Below are positions 1-9,725 of a stretch of DNA of 64,000 nucleotides, in pieces. This DNA comes from Delphinapterus leucas (lineage: Eukaryota; Chordata; Mammalia; Artiodactyla; Monodontidae), in contig NW_022098000.1 of assembly GCF_002288925.2 (NCBI RefSeq), forward strand, positions 4,679,827 to 4,743,826, read 5' to 3'. Both the position numbers and the translations under genes were made by a program. The notes beneath the pieces are model-generated. The model made no database searches and had not been told where the DNA came from. It saw only the letters and a program-made list of their open reading frames with translations. The stretch's first letter is position 1; every line of letters starts with the position of its first letter.

Positions 1-19
1 CATGGATGGAGTGGAGTGT

Positions 20-425
20 GCTGGATATTTTCTGGCTTTCCTTGCCCACTTTCTTCCTTGTCTATCCTGGGAGGCTGACTGTTATAGACAGTATCAATCA
101 GACCCTCTAGCCTTCTGGATTCCCCTTAGATTCAGCCAGTGGAAGGACTCACAAGGAGAGATCAGTTAGGGGAAATTTTTCCTCCAACAACATACTGAGC
201 TGAGGTTTGGCAGCCCCCATGTTCCTCTACCAAAGGCCTCAGCTGCTGCCAGGAGGATGCCTCCTATAGTCCCTGCTGGCACTGGGTTCCAGTAACCACT
301 CTCTTGCCTTGCCCACTCGGACACTGTGCTGGCCTAGACATGTTTCATCATTCCTCGTTGGTTCCTTCACCACATTCACACCTCATTGCATACCATCCCT
401 TTTCTGCCAGGATCCTGACAGCAGG
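20..425. repeat. Possible old interspersed repeat, family not named
   Basis: C/T-rich stretch with GATTCAGCCAGTGGAAGG near 132 and a final TTTTCTGCCAGGATCCTGACA near 401-421. The order of motifs resembles a medium-reiteration mammalian repeat, and a similar order (CAGCCAATGAGGGGCACTG) recurs at 61600-62060. I could not name the family and see no terminal repeats or target-site duplication. It could also be unique sequence. Confidence 0.35.
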
Positions 426-454
426 TAAGTGGAGAATGAGTTAGGAAGCAACAG

Positions 455-1115
455 GCAGTCCAGACGAGAGGTGGCTTAGACTAGCATGGTGTCAGCAGAG
501 ATAAAGATGGGTGTGAGATATATTTTGGATGTAGAATTGGAGGCCTTTACTGTTAGACTATCACTAGAAGACAAGAAAGAAGAATAAATAAGAACTCCAG
601 TGCTTGTGCTTGAGCTTCTGGTTGGACTGTGGAGTCATATAAAGAGAGGAAAACCAGGATGGTGTCAGACAGTATGGAGGAGGAAAATATGGAGAGTTCT
701 TTTTGACATGTGGAGGTGAAATTGCCTTTTCGGCAGAGAACTTGATTAGGGGCTTGGGCACCACGGAGGCCCTAGGACTGGATAAAGGTGTGGACATCGT
801 GGGCATAGAGGGGATGTTTAATATCAGACAAACAGAAAGGGATAACCTTAGAAGAAAGCATGGATTTAAATGAAAAAGTCTCCAAGACGTAGTCCCTTCC
901 AAAGGTGGGAAACTCAAACATTTAGAAATTGGGTAGAGAAGGAAGATTCAGCAAAGATAACTGAGAAATATGCAATGTGGAGGTAGGGAGGAGAGAATCA
1001 GAGTGCAGAGTTCCAAAGTCATGGAGGCATGAAAGTGATTTCATTGAAAGTATTTTTACTTTAGGTGTGGACTGGAGGTTAAACTTGGTTAAACTAAACC
1101 AAGACATTTTCATTA
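455..1115 (-). mobile_element. L2 LINE fragment, inverted
   Basis: The plus strand reads like the reverse complement of the L2 coding region: GAGATATATTTTGGATGTAGAATTGG near 516, a CATGTGGAGGTGAAA-like stretch near 707-722, and ACATTTAGAAATTGGG...GAGAAGGAAGATTCAGC near 918-953. The L2 match is from memory and diverged, as expected of an ancient element. Two minus-strand reading frames here (564-917 and 922-1119) are read through this decayed LINE and are not genes. Confidence 0.6.
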
Positions 1116-1170
1116 GCATCCCGTTCAGCTCACTAGAGACCTATTGTGAGGATGAAGGATAGAACACCAC

Positions 1171-3309
1171 CTAGTTAAAAAAAAAAAGTTCTTTTGTGTT
1201 CATTTATTTATTTATTATTATTTACTTTTCACAGCTGAGGATTTTTTTTTCTTAGCACCATGTAGGCTGGCTGTACTACTCACTGGTAGGATAAAGGGGA
1301 TCAGTACTTTGCCCCAGCCACTATATGTTTATTTATAAATATCTATTACCACCACATCTTAATTGAAGTACAGGGCATATTATGCTTTACCAACCGAATA
1401 ACAATAGCCACAAAATAAATTACAGATGTTCAAGATGGCATACCACTGAATGTGCTGTCATCAAAAATCCTATTTAAAAAGTTTTGAGTCTATCCAGAGA
1501 CCTTTGGGTTTTTTTCCATTGTCTCACTTTAAAATGACTATTCCAAATTTGCATTTATAAAATTTTGTATGTTTTAACTATAAATAGTTATACAGTCCCT
1601 TTCATCGATGCAGTCTATCAAATATTTTGATTAGAAAAAGAATTCCATTGCTATAAGGTGAATATACAGATCATTTTGGGGGAAAAAAAAGTGGCACATT
1701 TATTCTTTTCTTTTTTCTATTTGCAATTAAATTATTCCAAATAATTTTTCAACATTAATACTTTCATCACCTTTTCTGTTGCAAATAATAGGTAACTAAT
1801 CAATAACATGGTCCTGCCTCAGTATTAAGATAGAATTTAACTATATAGTCAAGAAAAGCTTGATAAAAATGAAACAAATTTGATTTGTAGAATACATTTT
1901 TAATTTTAAACTGCATTTTATTATAAATATCATACGAGACTTTGTTAGTAATCCTATTTTTCAGATGAGATTTTTTAAATGACATTCCTCAAAGTTGTGT
2001 AAATAACACAATTTATATAAAATCATCTGTGGGCTAGCTCTAATTTTTCCATTCTATATTTTAAGGTTTTTTGATGTGCCAATTGCCTTAGTCCTTAAAA
2101 GAATGAAACAAAATTGGAATGCAAACTAACTAATTAAGATTTGTTATCTAATATGAAAATGAATGCTTTGATCCAAGACATGGACAGATGGCTATTGTGG
2201 TAATTAATTAAAACATGAATCTGCTTTTTACGTTTAGATAAACAACATCCCGAAATAATCCCTTTTTACTTAAAGATACCTGTATGGCTCAAACATCCTT
2301 CCCAGATTCAAAACTGTACTTAAATATACCAGAATGTAAACAGATTAAAAGTGGATAACTCCATCTGGGATATAGATTATTCAAAATAGAACATTGCAAT
2401 GGAACAAAATCAGATATCAGAATAAGAACAAAGATAGAAGAGATTTGATTTCACACCAAACTTTACCCACTCTCTCTTGGAAAAGTCAGATTTTGCTTTT
2501 GTTACTTTCTTTATAAGTAAAATAAATGGGAATCTGCTTTTTTCTATTTCAGGAAGAGGTTTTTGTTTTGTTTTGTCTTGTTTTTGTTTTGTTTTATTTT
2601 GAGAAAAAAGGCTTTTTTTGGATTGTTTTGGTTTCATTAAGCTGCAGAAATGTGAAGTGTAAGTACAGCTTAAATTAGTAAGATATGTGATGACATATAT
2701 TTGACTGAACACCTACTGGAAAGATCCAGGCTTGATGGACTGTACACTTTAATTTTAATAAGGTCTCAAATTTCCACAGTATGGATTTGATTTTTCCATG
2801 GGGGAAAATGACTTGATATTCCCTGATATAAATATAAACTCTGTGGATCACTGATATAGGAGTAACTATGATTTTTGAACAGTTCATCAACTTGTACAGA
2901 AATTGGGAGAGAATTTCCAATCTGTTCACTCTGGTGACATAACCTGGAAATGACATGTACCTTGTATCAATATTTTATTTATCTATTTTTGCAATCTAAG
3001 CACACCTTTATTTTTGTCTTCTACCATCTATTTAAAATGTATTCAATGGAGAAAGTTTTCTCTGCTGGAGGAAAAAAATTCTGGCAGGATCTATGACTTT
3101 TCTGGTGACTTGGAGGTAAAAGAAAATCCTAAGGTCACTGTAAATTGTAAACAATCTTGACTCAGATTATACTGTCGAGACTGATATGTTAAACAATATT
3201 TCCATCTGGATTCAAAAGAATGGAGTTTTCCCAACCCCCCAGCTGGAGCATGTAGCAGGCAGTTTGCCTGCCTTCACGGTAAGGCTGTGGAGTGGACTGT
3301 GCTTACTCT
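1171..3309. other. No gene or named transposon recognised
   Basis: AT-rich sequence. It contains an A-run at 1178-1188, a short TTTA/TTA run at about 1200-1222 and the TTTTG repeat listed separately. Small minus-strand frames at 1800-1985, 2410-2712 and 2675-2956 have low-complexity composition and no domain I recognise. Confidence 0.6.
2560..2600. repeat. Imperfect TTTTG microsatellite
   Basis: Tandem TTTTG pentamers with a TCTTG interruption, followed by TTTTATTTTGAG. It looks like a decayed poly-T or LINE-tail microsatellite, but no LINE body is visible beside it. Confidence 0.8.
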
Positions 3310-3554
3310 CCTTTTTCTAATTTTTTTAAGATATATGTCAGATTTACAGAATAGTTGCAAGATAATACAAAAAATTCCTTTATGTTCTTCACTCAGATTT
3401 CACAAAGGCTAAAAAGAATATTTTATCATATATGTTATTCTACTTTCTCTATCTATATATAATTTCTTCCTGAACTATTTGAGAATAACTTGTAGCCATC
3501 ATACCTCTTTATCCTCAAATGTGTCAGTATGTATATTCTAAAAACAGGAATTCT

Positions 3555-3694
3555 ACTCAATACTCTGTAATGACCTATATGGGAAAAGAATCTAAAAAAG
3601 AGTGGCTGTATGTATATGTATAACTGACTCACTTTGCTGTACAGCAGAAACTAACATGACATTGTAAATCAAAAAATTAAAACAATCAAACAAA
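3555..3694 (+). mobile_element. L1 3' end, 140 bases
   Basis: Matches the cetartiodactyl L1 3' UTR: GACCTATATGGGAAAAGAATC, then TATAACTGACTCACTTTGCTG, ACAGCAGAAACTAACATGACA, TTGTAAATC and an A-rich tail at 3671-3694. It is strongly 5' truncated. The left flank ends in GGAATTCT and the right flank is GGCTGTTCT, a possible diverged target-site duplication. Confidence 0.8.
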
Positions 3695-3703
3695 GGCTGT
3701 TCT

Positions 3704-4019
3704 TGACTCACAGACATAGAGAACAGACTTGTGGTTGCCAAGGGGAAGGGGAGATGGGGGAGGAATGAATTGGGAGTTGGGGATTAGCAGATGCAAACTA
3801 GTATATATAGAACAGATAAACAACAAGGTCTTATTGTATAGCACAGGGAACTATATTCAATATCCTATGATAAGATGGAAAAGAATATGAAAAATAATGT
3901 ATATATGTATAGGTGAATATATATATATATATACATATATATATAACTGAATTACTTTGCTATACAGCAGAAATGAACACAACATGGTAAATCTACTATA
4001 TGTCAATAAAATATTTTTT
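3704..4019 (+). mobile_element. L1 3' UTR, second copy, inserted beside the first
   Basis: Starts in ACATAGAGAACAGACTTGTGG and carries the usual order: G-rich block, AACAGATAAACAACAAGGTC, GCACAGGGAACTATATTCAA, a TA-rich run at about 3917-3946, TTACTTTGCTATACAGCAG and CAATAAAATA near 4004. The flanks AAAGGCTGTTCT (3692-3703) and AAATGCTGTTCT (4020-4031) differ at one base and form its target-site duplication. It therefore inserted at the 3' flank of the preceding L1 tail. Confidence 0.87.
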
Positions 4020-4215
4020 AAATGCTGTTCTCTTATATAACTTCAGTATTATGTTCAAAATCAGGATAATAGTATTGATACAACACGATGACCTACTCTC
4101 AGACCTTATTCAGATTTTGCTAATTGTCCTGTAACATCCTTTATAGCAAAAGAAAATCCCAGGTCTATTTAGTTGTGTTTCTTTAGTCTTCTTCTGAGGC
4201 TCCCCCAAAATCCCA

Positions 4216-5412
4216 TAATTTATGGCTGGGGCTACTCTACTCCTAGAGCAATGACTACTTTAGATCCTAACAAAATTCCAAACAACCTTCAAAAGAATCA
4301 AGCTTAGCCATCAATAAAATAAATGGGTACACTTCTGGCTACAAAGTGTCCATGCCTCTCTTCTTCTTATAGACTTATAGACTCTCCCCCCAGGAAGAAA
4401 ATCAATAGTTCTACTCAGTTCCTACACCAGCTTATGCTGGATCTTAAGTGAAGTGAAGTCTGATCCCTCGGGTTCAGATCTAGTGATCTGTGCACTAAAA
4501 AAAGAGGGAAGTTATTAAGTTTTCTTTGCTTTTCCACAGACATCAACACTCAATATGCAATGAAATCGCAAGGACAAAATATTTCCAGTGAGAGTTCCCA
4601 CCAGAATAGAAACATGCCAATCAGCAATCAACTGAAAATTACTTTCATAAGGTCCTGATTAGAAATCTGTTCTGTGACTCTTGGATTCACCTTCTGGAAG
4701 GTTCTTTCTTGTCCATTTTCCTCCTTGACCACAACGGCAGTGATCATTGGGGGTATGTTATTTTGGGTCATGACATTTTGAGGCTTCTAGAACTTTCACA
4801 GCACGACTCTTGCTGATGCAAAAGTGTGGCCCTTGAAGTTGTTTTGGTGCTGGAATAGTTACAGGTTTTGTTGTTTTGCTTAGACTTGTGATTTCTATAA
4901 CAAACTAATTCTCTAAAAAATTTAGTAGGCTTTCACTCTATTTGCTTTTAGTTTCTGGTGCCAGTAGGCACACTGAAAGCATTTTGCTTAGACATGATTC
5001 ATGAATCTGATTTATTGGTTTGCTTCCTTGCCCCCGTATCTTTTCCTCTCAACATAATTATGGCTGCTTCAGGACCACCACTATGAAACATGTCACTTTT
5101 CCACTGTTGGATTGCAAATAAGGCATCAACATTTTCTTTTTGCATTTCCACTGACAATTTCTCCTTCCTTATACATAGAGATTCTAGGGACCATATTTCC
5201 ATCTTTTGCCTATTTCATTAATGAAGTCCTTGGAGTACTAATTAAATGTCACCTCATAAAAGTATTTTTCCTAACAAACAACCTAAAATAAACTTCCACT
5301 GAGTTTGTTCTATGACCCTATTTCTCTTTCTCAGCATTTACACACTCTGAATTTTTGGTTTTTCATTTTTAACCTTGCAAGTTTGCTGCTCCCCACAAGA
5401 TATATGGAGCAT
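4216..5412. other. No gene or repeat recognised
   Basis: Mixed sequence with no transposon or domain I recognise. The 67-residue minus-strand frame at 4999-5202 has no recognisable motif or splice context. Confidence 0.5.
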
Positions 5413-5492
5413 TAGAGAAGTGGCAAGCACCGTGTCCAGCACGCAGGAGGTGCTCAATATTTACATGCTGGATTAGTACTGGATAAATGAGC
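5413..5492 (+). mobile_element. L2 or MIR 3' tail
   Basis: AGCACCGTGTCCAGCACGCAGGAGGTGCTCAATATTTACATGCTGGAT follows the shared L2/MIR ending (cagtgcctggcacatagtaggtgctcaataaatgtttgtt). The fragment is too short to choose between the two families. Confidence 0.5.
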
Positions 5493-6111
5493 AAGAAAAA
5501 ACATGTGGCACTGTGTTCCAGAATTATAGTTTTTAATGCCTTTTGAGCCATTACTTTTTAAATGGTTCACAAGAACAGCACATTCCAAAAAAAAAAAAAA
5601 AAAGAAAAGGAAGAAAATTCTAGCTAATCTCAAAGTTGTACATTTATTTTCTGAGTCATGCTGGAACACTTGACATGGGGCAGAACACCCTCTTGGGAAA
5701 GGCAAGTCATTAAGTCATTGAGTACCTTGCCGTTACAATCTTCCTGGGAAACATTCCAAATGGAACTCAAGAGTCTTCTTAACTTGCTCCTTCTAGTTTA
5801 CCACCTTTCCCTGTTATCTGAGTGGAATCTGAAATAATAGTGCTTTACTGTCAACACTATAAGGAACCCAGGAGTGGCCTTCCTGCATATGGAAATTTGG
5901 CAGAAACATATGAACTTCTTAACCTCACAGTTTTTAGGATACTGTCAGAATCAGTAATGGAGCAAACCTCCTAGCCATCCAAGAAGATACCAAACTGAGA
6001 AATCATATAGTATTTCTATGAGAATACAAATACATACTGAAGTCTGCTACGCTTTAGCAAGTTAAGCAGAACAGAAAGGTTAGTATAATATTAACATAAT
6101 GAATACTCTTC
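5493..6111. other. No gene recognised; contains an A-run
   Basis: An A-tract runs from 5588 to 5603, extended by GAAAAGGAAGAAAA. I see no SINE body before it, so it is probably a slipped homopolymer. Nothing else is recognised up to the L1 at 6112. Confidence 0.5.
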
Positions 6112-6930
6112 TTTTTTCCAACGAAGACATACACATGGTCAACAGGTACCTGAAAAGATGCTCGACATCACTAATCATCAGGGAAATGCAAGTCAAAACC
6201 ACAATGAGATATCACCTCAAACCTGTTAAAATGGTTGTTATCAAGAAGACAAGTAATAGCAAATGTTACTGAGGATGTGGAGGGAAGAGAACACTGGTGT
6301 ACTATTGGTGGGAGTGTAAATTGGTGCAGTCACTATGGAAAACAGAATGAAGGTTCCTCAAAACATTGAAAATAAAACTACTATATGATCCAGCAATCCC
6401 ACCTCTGGGTACATAGCCAAAGGAAGTGCAAACAGGATTATCCGCACCCCATGCTTATTGTATGGGGTTATTCACAGTAGCCAAGGTACAGAAACAATCC
6501 AAGTGATGTGGTATACATATGTGTAATATGTATTATGTATGTACAATAACAATGGAATGTTATTCAGCCATGTGCAGGAAGGAAATTCTGACATTTGCAA
6601 CAATGTGGATGGACTTTGAAGGCATTGTACTAATTGAAATAAGTCAGAAAGAGAAAATGAAATACGGCATGGTATTACTTATATGTGAAATACAAAAACA
6701 AACAAAATATTCCAGTGTATAGAAACAGTAGAAAAGTAGTTACCAGGGGCTGGATGGGTGAGGGAAATAGGGAAATGTTGTGAAAAGGATACATAGTTTC
6801 AGCTATAAGATGAATAAGAGATGAACAAGATCTGAGGATCTAATGTGTAACATGGTGACTCTAGTTGATAACATGTATTGTATAAATGAACTTAAATGTT
6901 CTCACCAAAAACAAATGCAAACAAACAAAA
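6112..6930 (+). mobile_element. Old L1, ORF2 end plus 3' UTR
   Basis: Begins in the ORF2 3' region (GAAGACATACACATGGTCAACAGG) and runs through ACTAATCATCAGGGAAATGCA, TACTATTGGTGGGAGTG, AGCAATCCCACCTCTGGGTA and GGAATGTTATTCAGCC to a 3' UTR with CCAGGGGCTGGATGGG and GTGTAACATGGTGACTCTAG. The ORF2 frame is broken many times. Its 3' UTR differs from the younger L1s at 33.7, 54.0 and 57.1 kb, so it is an older primate-shared type (L1MA/L1MB-like, from memory). Confidence 0.85.
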
Positions 6931-6935
6931 TATTT

Positions 6936-7295
6936 TATGACATTTAAAAACTGGAAATACCATCTAGAGAGAAATGGGTAAAATGTGATACATTTGTATA
7001 CTTGAAAACTACAGAACCATTGAAAATTTAAAAAGGAAAGACCTGCTGCATGTAATGTGGACAAATCTCACAGACATCATGTTGAATGAAAGAATCCAGA
7101 CATAAGAGTACTTATGTGAAGTTCAAATACAAGCAAAAATAATCTATGGTGACAGAAGATGGAGTATTTGGGGTTATTGAATAGGAAGTGTTCTGTAGTC
7201 AAGCTCTAAATATTAGGTTGCGTGTAAAATTCACTGAGCTGAACACAACACTTACACACGTTTCTATAGATATGACAAACCTTAATGAAAAAATA
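6936..7295 (+). mobile_element. Very old L1 3' fragment
   Basis: Contains GACCTGCTGCATGTAATGTGG, CTCACAGACATCATGTTGAATG, AAAGAATCCAGACATAAGAGT and a GAACACAACACTTACACA end, the order seen in old L1 3' regions. It lies directly after another L1 3' end in the same orientation but is a different and older subfamily, so it is not part of that element. Confidence 0.62.
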
Positions 7296-7986
7296 TATTT
7301 AATCCATGGATAATAGAATATATATGTTAACCAAACATTTCTTGTTAATGCTCTTTTCAGATTAATTTGTAGTGCCACAAGCCATTTCTATCTATATTTC
7401 ATAAATGTTTTCATTTTCTTCCCTTTCTACCCCAGTTAAGTGTAGGACACCTACTTATTAACTGCCATTCTGCTATTTCATTAATCAGTTCTGTTTTCTC
7501 TGGGAACTTCTTTCCAATTCTGAACAACCTAAGGAGCACTTAGAGTTTTGAATCATCTGAATAAATTTACCTAAACCAAGGCATCACTTTGAAGTTCAAA
7601 ATCCATTTGAACCACCGAGCAGTTCTGTGCCAACCAACGAGTGTGATTTAAATTACAGCAGAAATGGCAATGAAATTCATAGTGAAGTGATGTGCTAGAG
7701 AAGAAATGAATCTAATAATATCTTTTCCTCTTTTTTTCCAGAAGTACCAGATTAAAATGTTCGCTAATGTCTTTGTTACCCAGATACTCACACCTCAAAG
7801 GGGTGGAGGAAGCCATGGATGTTAGCACAGGCTTTTCTTATGAATGAGAATGCTGTGTGTTTTGCCTTACTTAATTAAAGACAAATATATAGAAGTGAGA
7901 AATATGAATACCATTCAAGAAGGTTACAAAAAATAAAATTTTGAAGCATAGATTAGATTATAACCCATATTTTAGGGCAAAATAGT
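7296..7986. other. No gene or repeat recognised
   Basis: AT-rich unique-looking sequence. A pyrimidine tract ending in CAG at 7740 resembles an acceptor site, but no convincing donor follows at exon distance. Confidence 0.5.
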
Positions 7987-8314
7987 TGTCTTGGATTGGG
8001 CTGCCATAACAAGTTACCATAGATTGGGTGGTTTAAATAATAGAAATTTATTTCTCACAAGTCTGGAGGCTGGAAGTCTGAGATCAGGATGCTGGTATAT
8101 TGGTCTCTCTGCCTCACAGTCCTGTGCTTGGGGAGATTAAGAAAGATCTCTGTCCCTCTTCTTATAAAGGCACCAACCTGTCTGATTAGGACTCTACCCA
8201 TATGACCTTGTTTAGCCTTAATTAACTCCTAAAAGTCCTGTCTTGAAATATAGTACTTTGGGGGTTAGGAATTCAACATATCAATTTTAGGGGGACATAA
8301 TTCAGTCCATGGCG
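7987..8314 (+). mobile_element. MaLR (MLT1-type) LTR
   Basis: About 330 bases starting TGTCTTGGATTGGGCTGCC, then TAACAAGTTACCATAGATTGGG, CTCACAAGTCTGGAGGCTGGA, CTTCTTATAAAGGCACCAACC, GGGGGTTAGGAATTCAACATA and a GGGGGACATAATTCAGTCCA end. This is the standard motif order of a MaLR/MLT1 LTR. No internal region or second LTR is present, so it is solitary. I did not find a matching target-site duplication, as expected at this age. Confidence 0.75.
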
Positions 8315-8320
8315 ATAATC

Positions 8321-9196
8321 TAGTAGTTAAAAGTGGGAACTTTGGAGTTATAATAACATATTATAATAATATAACTATAATATATAACAATAATCAAGTT
8401 CAAATCTCCAATCCACCACTTCCTAACTGTGTGGCCTTAAACCCTCTATGGTATACTTTCCTCATCTATAAGTCAGATAATAGTACTAACCCCATAGAAT
8501 TATTGTGATAATTAAATGAATACAGACATGTAGAGCAGGTGGTAATTTTTTCAAGATATAATTGGTGTATAGCATTGGATTTTTTTAGCTGTGCAATATG
8601 ATTTGATATAAGTATATATTGCAAACTGATTACCACAATAAGTTTAGCCAACATCCATCTTCACACAGTTACATTTTTTTCTTATGGTAAGAACTTGTAA
8701 GATCTAGTAAGATCTACTCTCTTAGCAACTATCAAATGTCAGTATACAATAAAATATTGTTAACTATAGTCACCATGCTGTAGATTACATCCCCAGGACT
8801 TATTTATCTTGTAACAGAAAGTCTGTACATTTTGACCCCCTTCACCCATTTTGCCCCCCCAACCCTGCCACTGGCAACCACCAATCCATTCTATGTATCT
8901 ATGAATTTGGGTTTCTTTAGATTCCACGTGTAAATAAGATAATATAGTATTTGGCTTTGTCAGATATTTCATTTAACATAATTCCTTCAAGGTGCATCTA
9001 TGTTGTTGAAAACAGCACAATTTCCTTCTTTCATGGCTGAATGATATTTCATTATGTATGTGTGTATGTGTGTGTGTGTAGGTTGTTTCCATGTCTTGGG
9101 TGCTGGAAATATAATGCTGCAATGAACACAGGGGGTACAGATATCTTTCTGGGATAGATAGTAATTTTAAAATAAATATTAGCTATTATTATTACT
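8321..9196 (+). mobile_element. MIR SINE, split by an inverted L1
   Basis: The left part (8321-8541) shows MIR order: TAGTAGTTAAAAGTGGGAACTTTGGAG, GTTCAAATCTCCAATCCACCACTTCCTAACTGTGTGGCC and ATAATTAAATGAATACAGACATG. An AT-rich expansion sits at about 8350-8396. The right part (9161-9196), AAATAAATATTAGCTATTATTATTAC, is the MIR end. The 619 bases between are an L1. Confidence 0.72.
8542..9160 (-). mobile_element. L1 3' fragment inserted into MIR, inverted
   Basis: Reverse-strand L1: TATAATTGGTGTATAGCATTGG near 8559, TTGTTAACTATAGTCACCATG near 8757, CACTGGCAACCACCAATCCATTC near 8869, TCATGGCTGAATGATATTTCATT near 9032 and GTTTCCATGTCTTGGGTGCTG near 9085. GTAATTTT occurs at 8542-8549 and again at 9161-9168, immediately outside the L1, as an apparent target-site duplication. 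A short GT run lies at 9059-9080. Confidence 0.85.
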
Positions 9197-9309
9197 AGGT
9201 CATATTGCAAGAGTAATTCTCCTCCACATAGGATAATCTTTTTAAAAATAGATTTGATGAGTCAATGTACTATTGAATAGATTTTGTTTTTTCTAAAAAA
9301 TTACCTGGT

Positions 9310-9509
9310 GGGCTTCCCTGGTGGTTGAGAGTCCGCCTGCCAATGCAGGGGACACGGGTTCGTGCCCCGGTCCGGGAAGATCCCACATGCCGTGGAGTGG
9401 CTGGGCCCGTGAGCCATGGCCGCTGAGCCTGCGCGTCCGGAGCCTGTGCTCTGCAAAAGGAGAGGCCACAACAGTGAGAGGCCCGCGTACCGCAAAAAAA
9501 AAAAAAAAA
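9310..9509 (+). mobile_element. Cetacean tRNA-derived SINE, 8-base deletion
   Basis: Head GGGCTTCCCTGGTGG, Pol III B-box-like GGTTCGTGCCC near 9358, body GGGAAGATCCCACATGCC and end CGCGTACCGC with a 16-base A-tail (9494-9509). Flanks AAATTACCTGGT and AAATTACTTGGT form a near-perfect target-site duplication. Compared with the copies at 26735 and 63659, eight bases (CGCAGTGG) are missing after 9324. This family is strong evidence for a cetacean source. Confidence 0.95.
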
Positions 9510-9542
9510 TTACTTGGTAAAAATGCAGCAAAATTAATGTAG

Positions 9543-9725
9543 CAGTGGTTCTCAATTTCATGTCAGACAAGCAGCATCTGGAAATTTGATATAAACGTAA
9601 ATTCTTGAGCCCCATCCCCAAAAGAATAAAGCAGAACTTTGGGCATGAGGTTCAGTAATCAGTATTTTAACAAGCCCCCCAGGTAATTTTTTTTTCACAC
9701 ACACACTAATGCTTGAGAATCACTG
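9543..9725. mobile_element. MER5-type hAT (Charlie) MITE
   Basis: Terminal inverted repeats CAGTGGTTCTCAA and TGAGAATCACTG at the ends, with internal AAGCAGCATCTGGAAATTTG, TGAGCCCCATCCCCA and TTTTAACAAGCCCCCCAGG, as in MER5. A short CA run lies at 9697-9706. The 8-base target-site duplication expected for hAT elements is not recognisable, consistent with great age. Confidence 0.75.

Larger units (their letters stand above)
3310..4215. mobile_element. Ancient L1-like repeat, split by two L1 tails
   Basis: The left part (3310-3554), with ACAGAATAGTTGCAAGATAATACAAA and CTGAACTATTTGAGAATAACTTG, and the right part (from about 4022), with CTTATATAACTTCAGTATTATG and CAGACCTTATTCAGATTTTGC, form one continuous old mammalian repeat when the insert 3555-4021 is removed. 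I recall the family as an old L1-type sequence but am not certain of the name or strand. Confidence 0.42.

Noticed and set aside
564..917. 117-residue minus-strand frame
   Set aside because: Lies in decayed L2 sequence. No intact L2 protein motif survives.
7720..7810. Acceptor-like site CCTCTTTTTTTCCAG at 7740
   Set aside because: No matching donor at a sensible distance and no supported reading frame.
9310..9400. Functional tRNA gene
   Set aside because: The tRNA-like head is part of the SINE, has a short deletion and an A-tail, and cannot fold as a full tRNA.
9321..9542. Open frames in both strands of the SINE copies (also at 26701-26958 and 63622-63960)
   Set aside because: Similar peptides appear at each copy because the SINE sequence is repeated; tRNA-derived SINEs do not code for protein.
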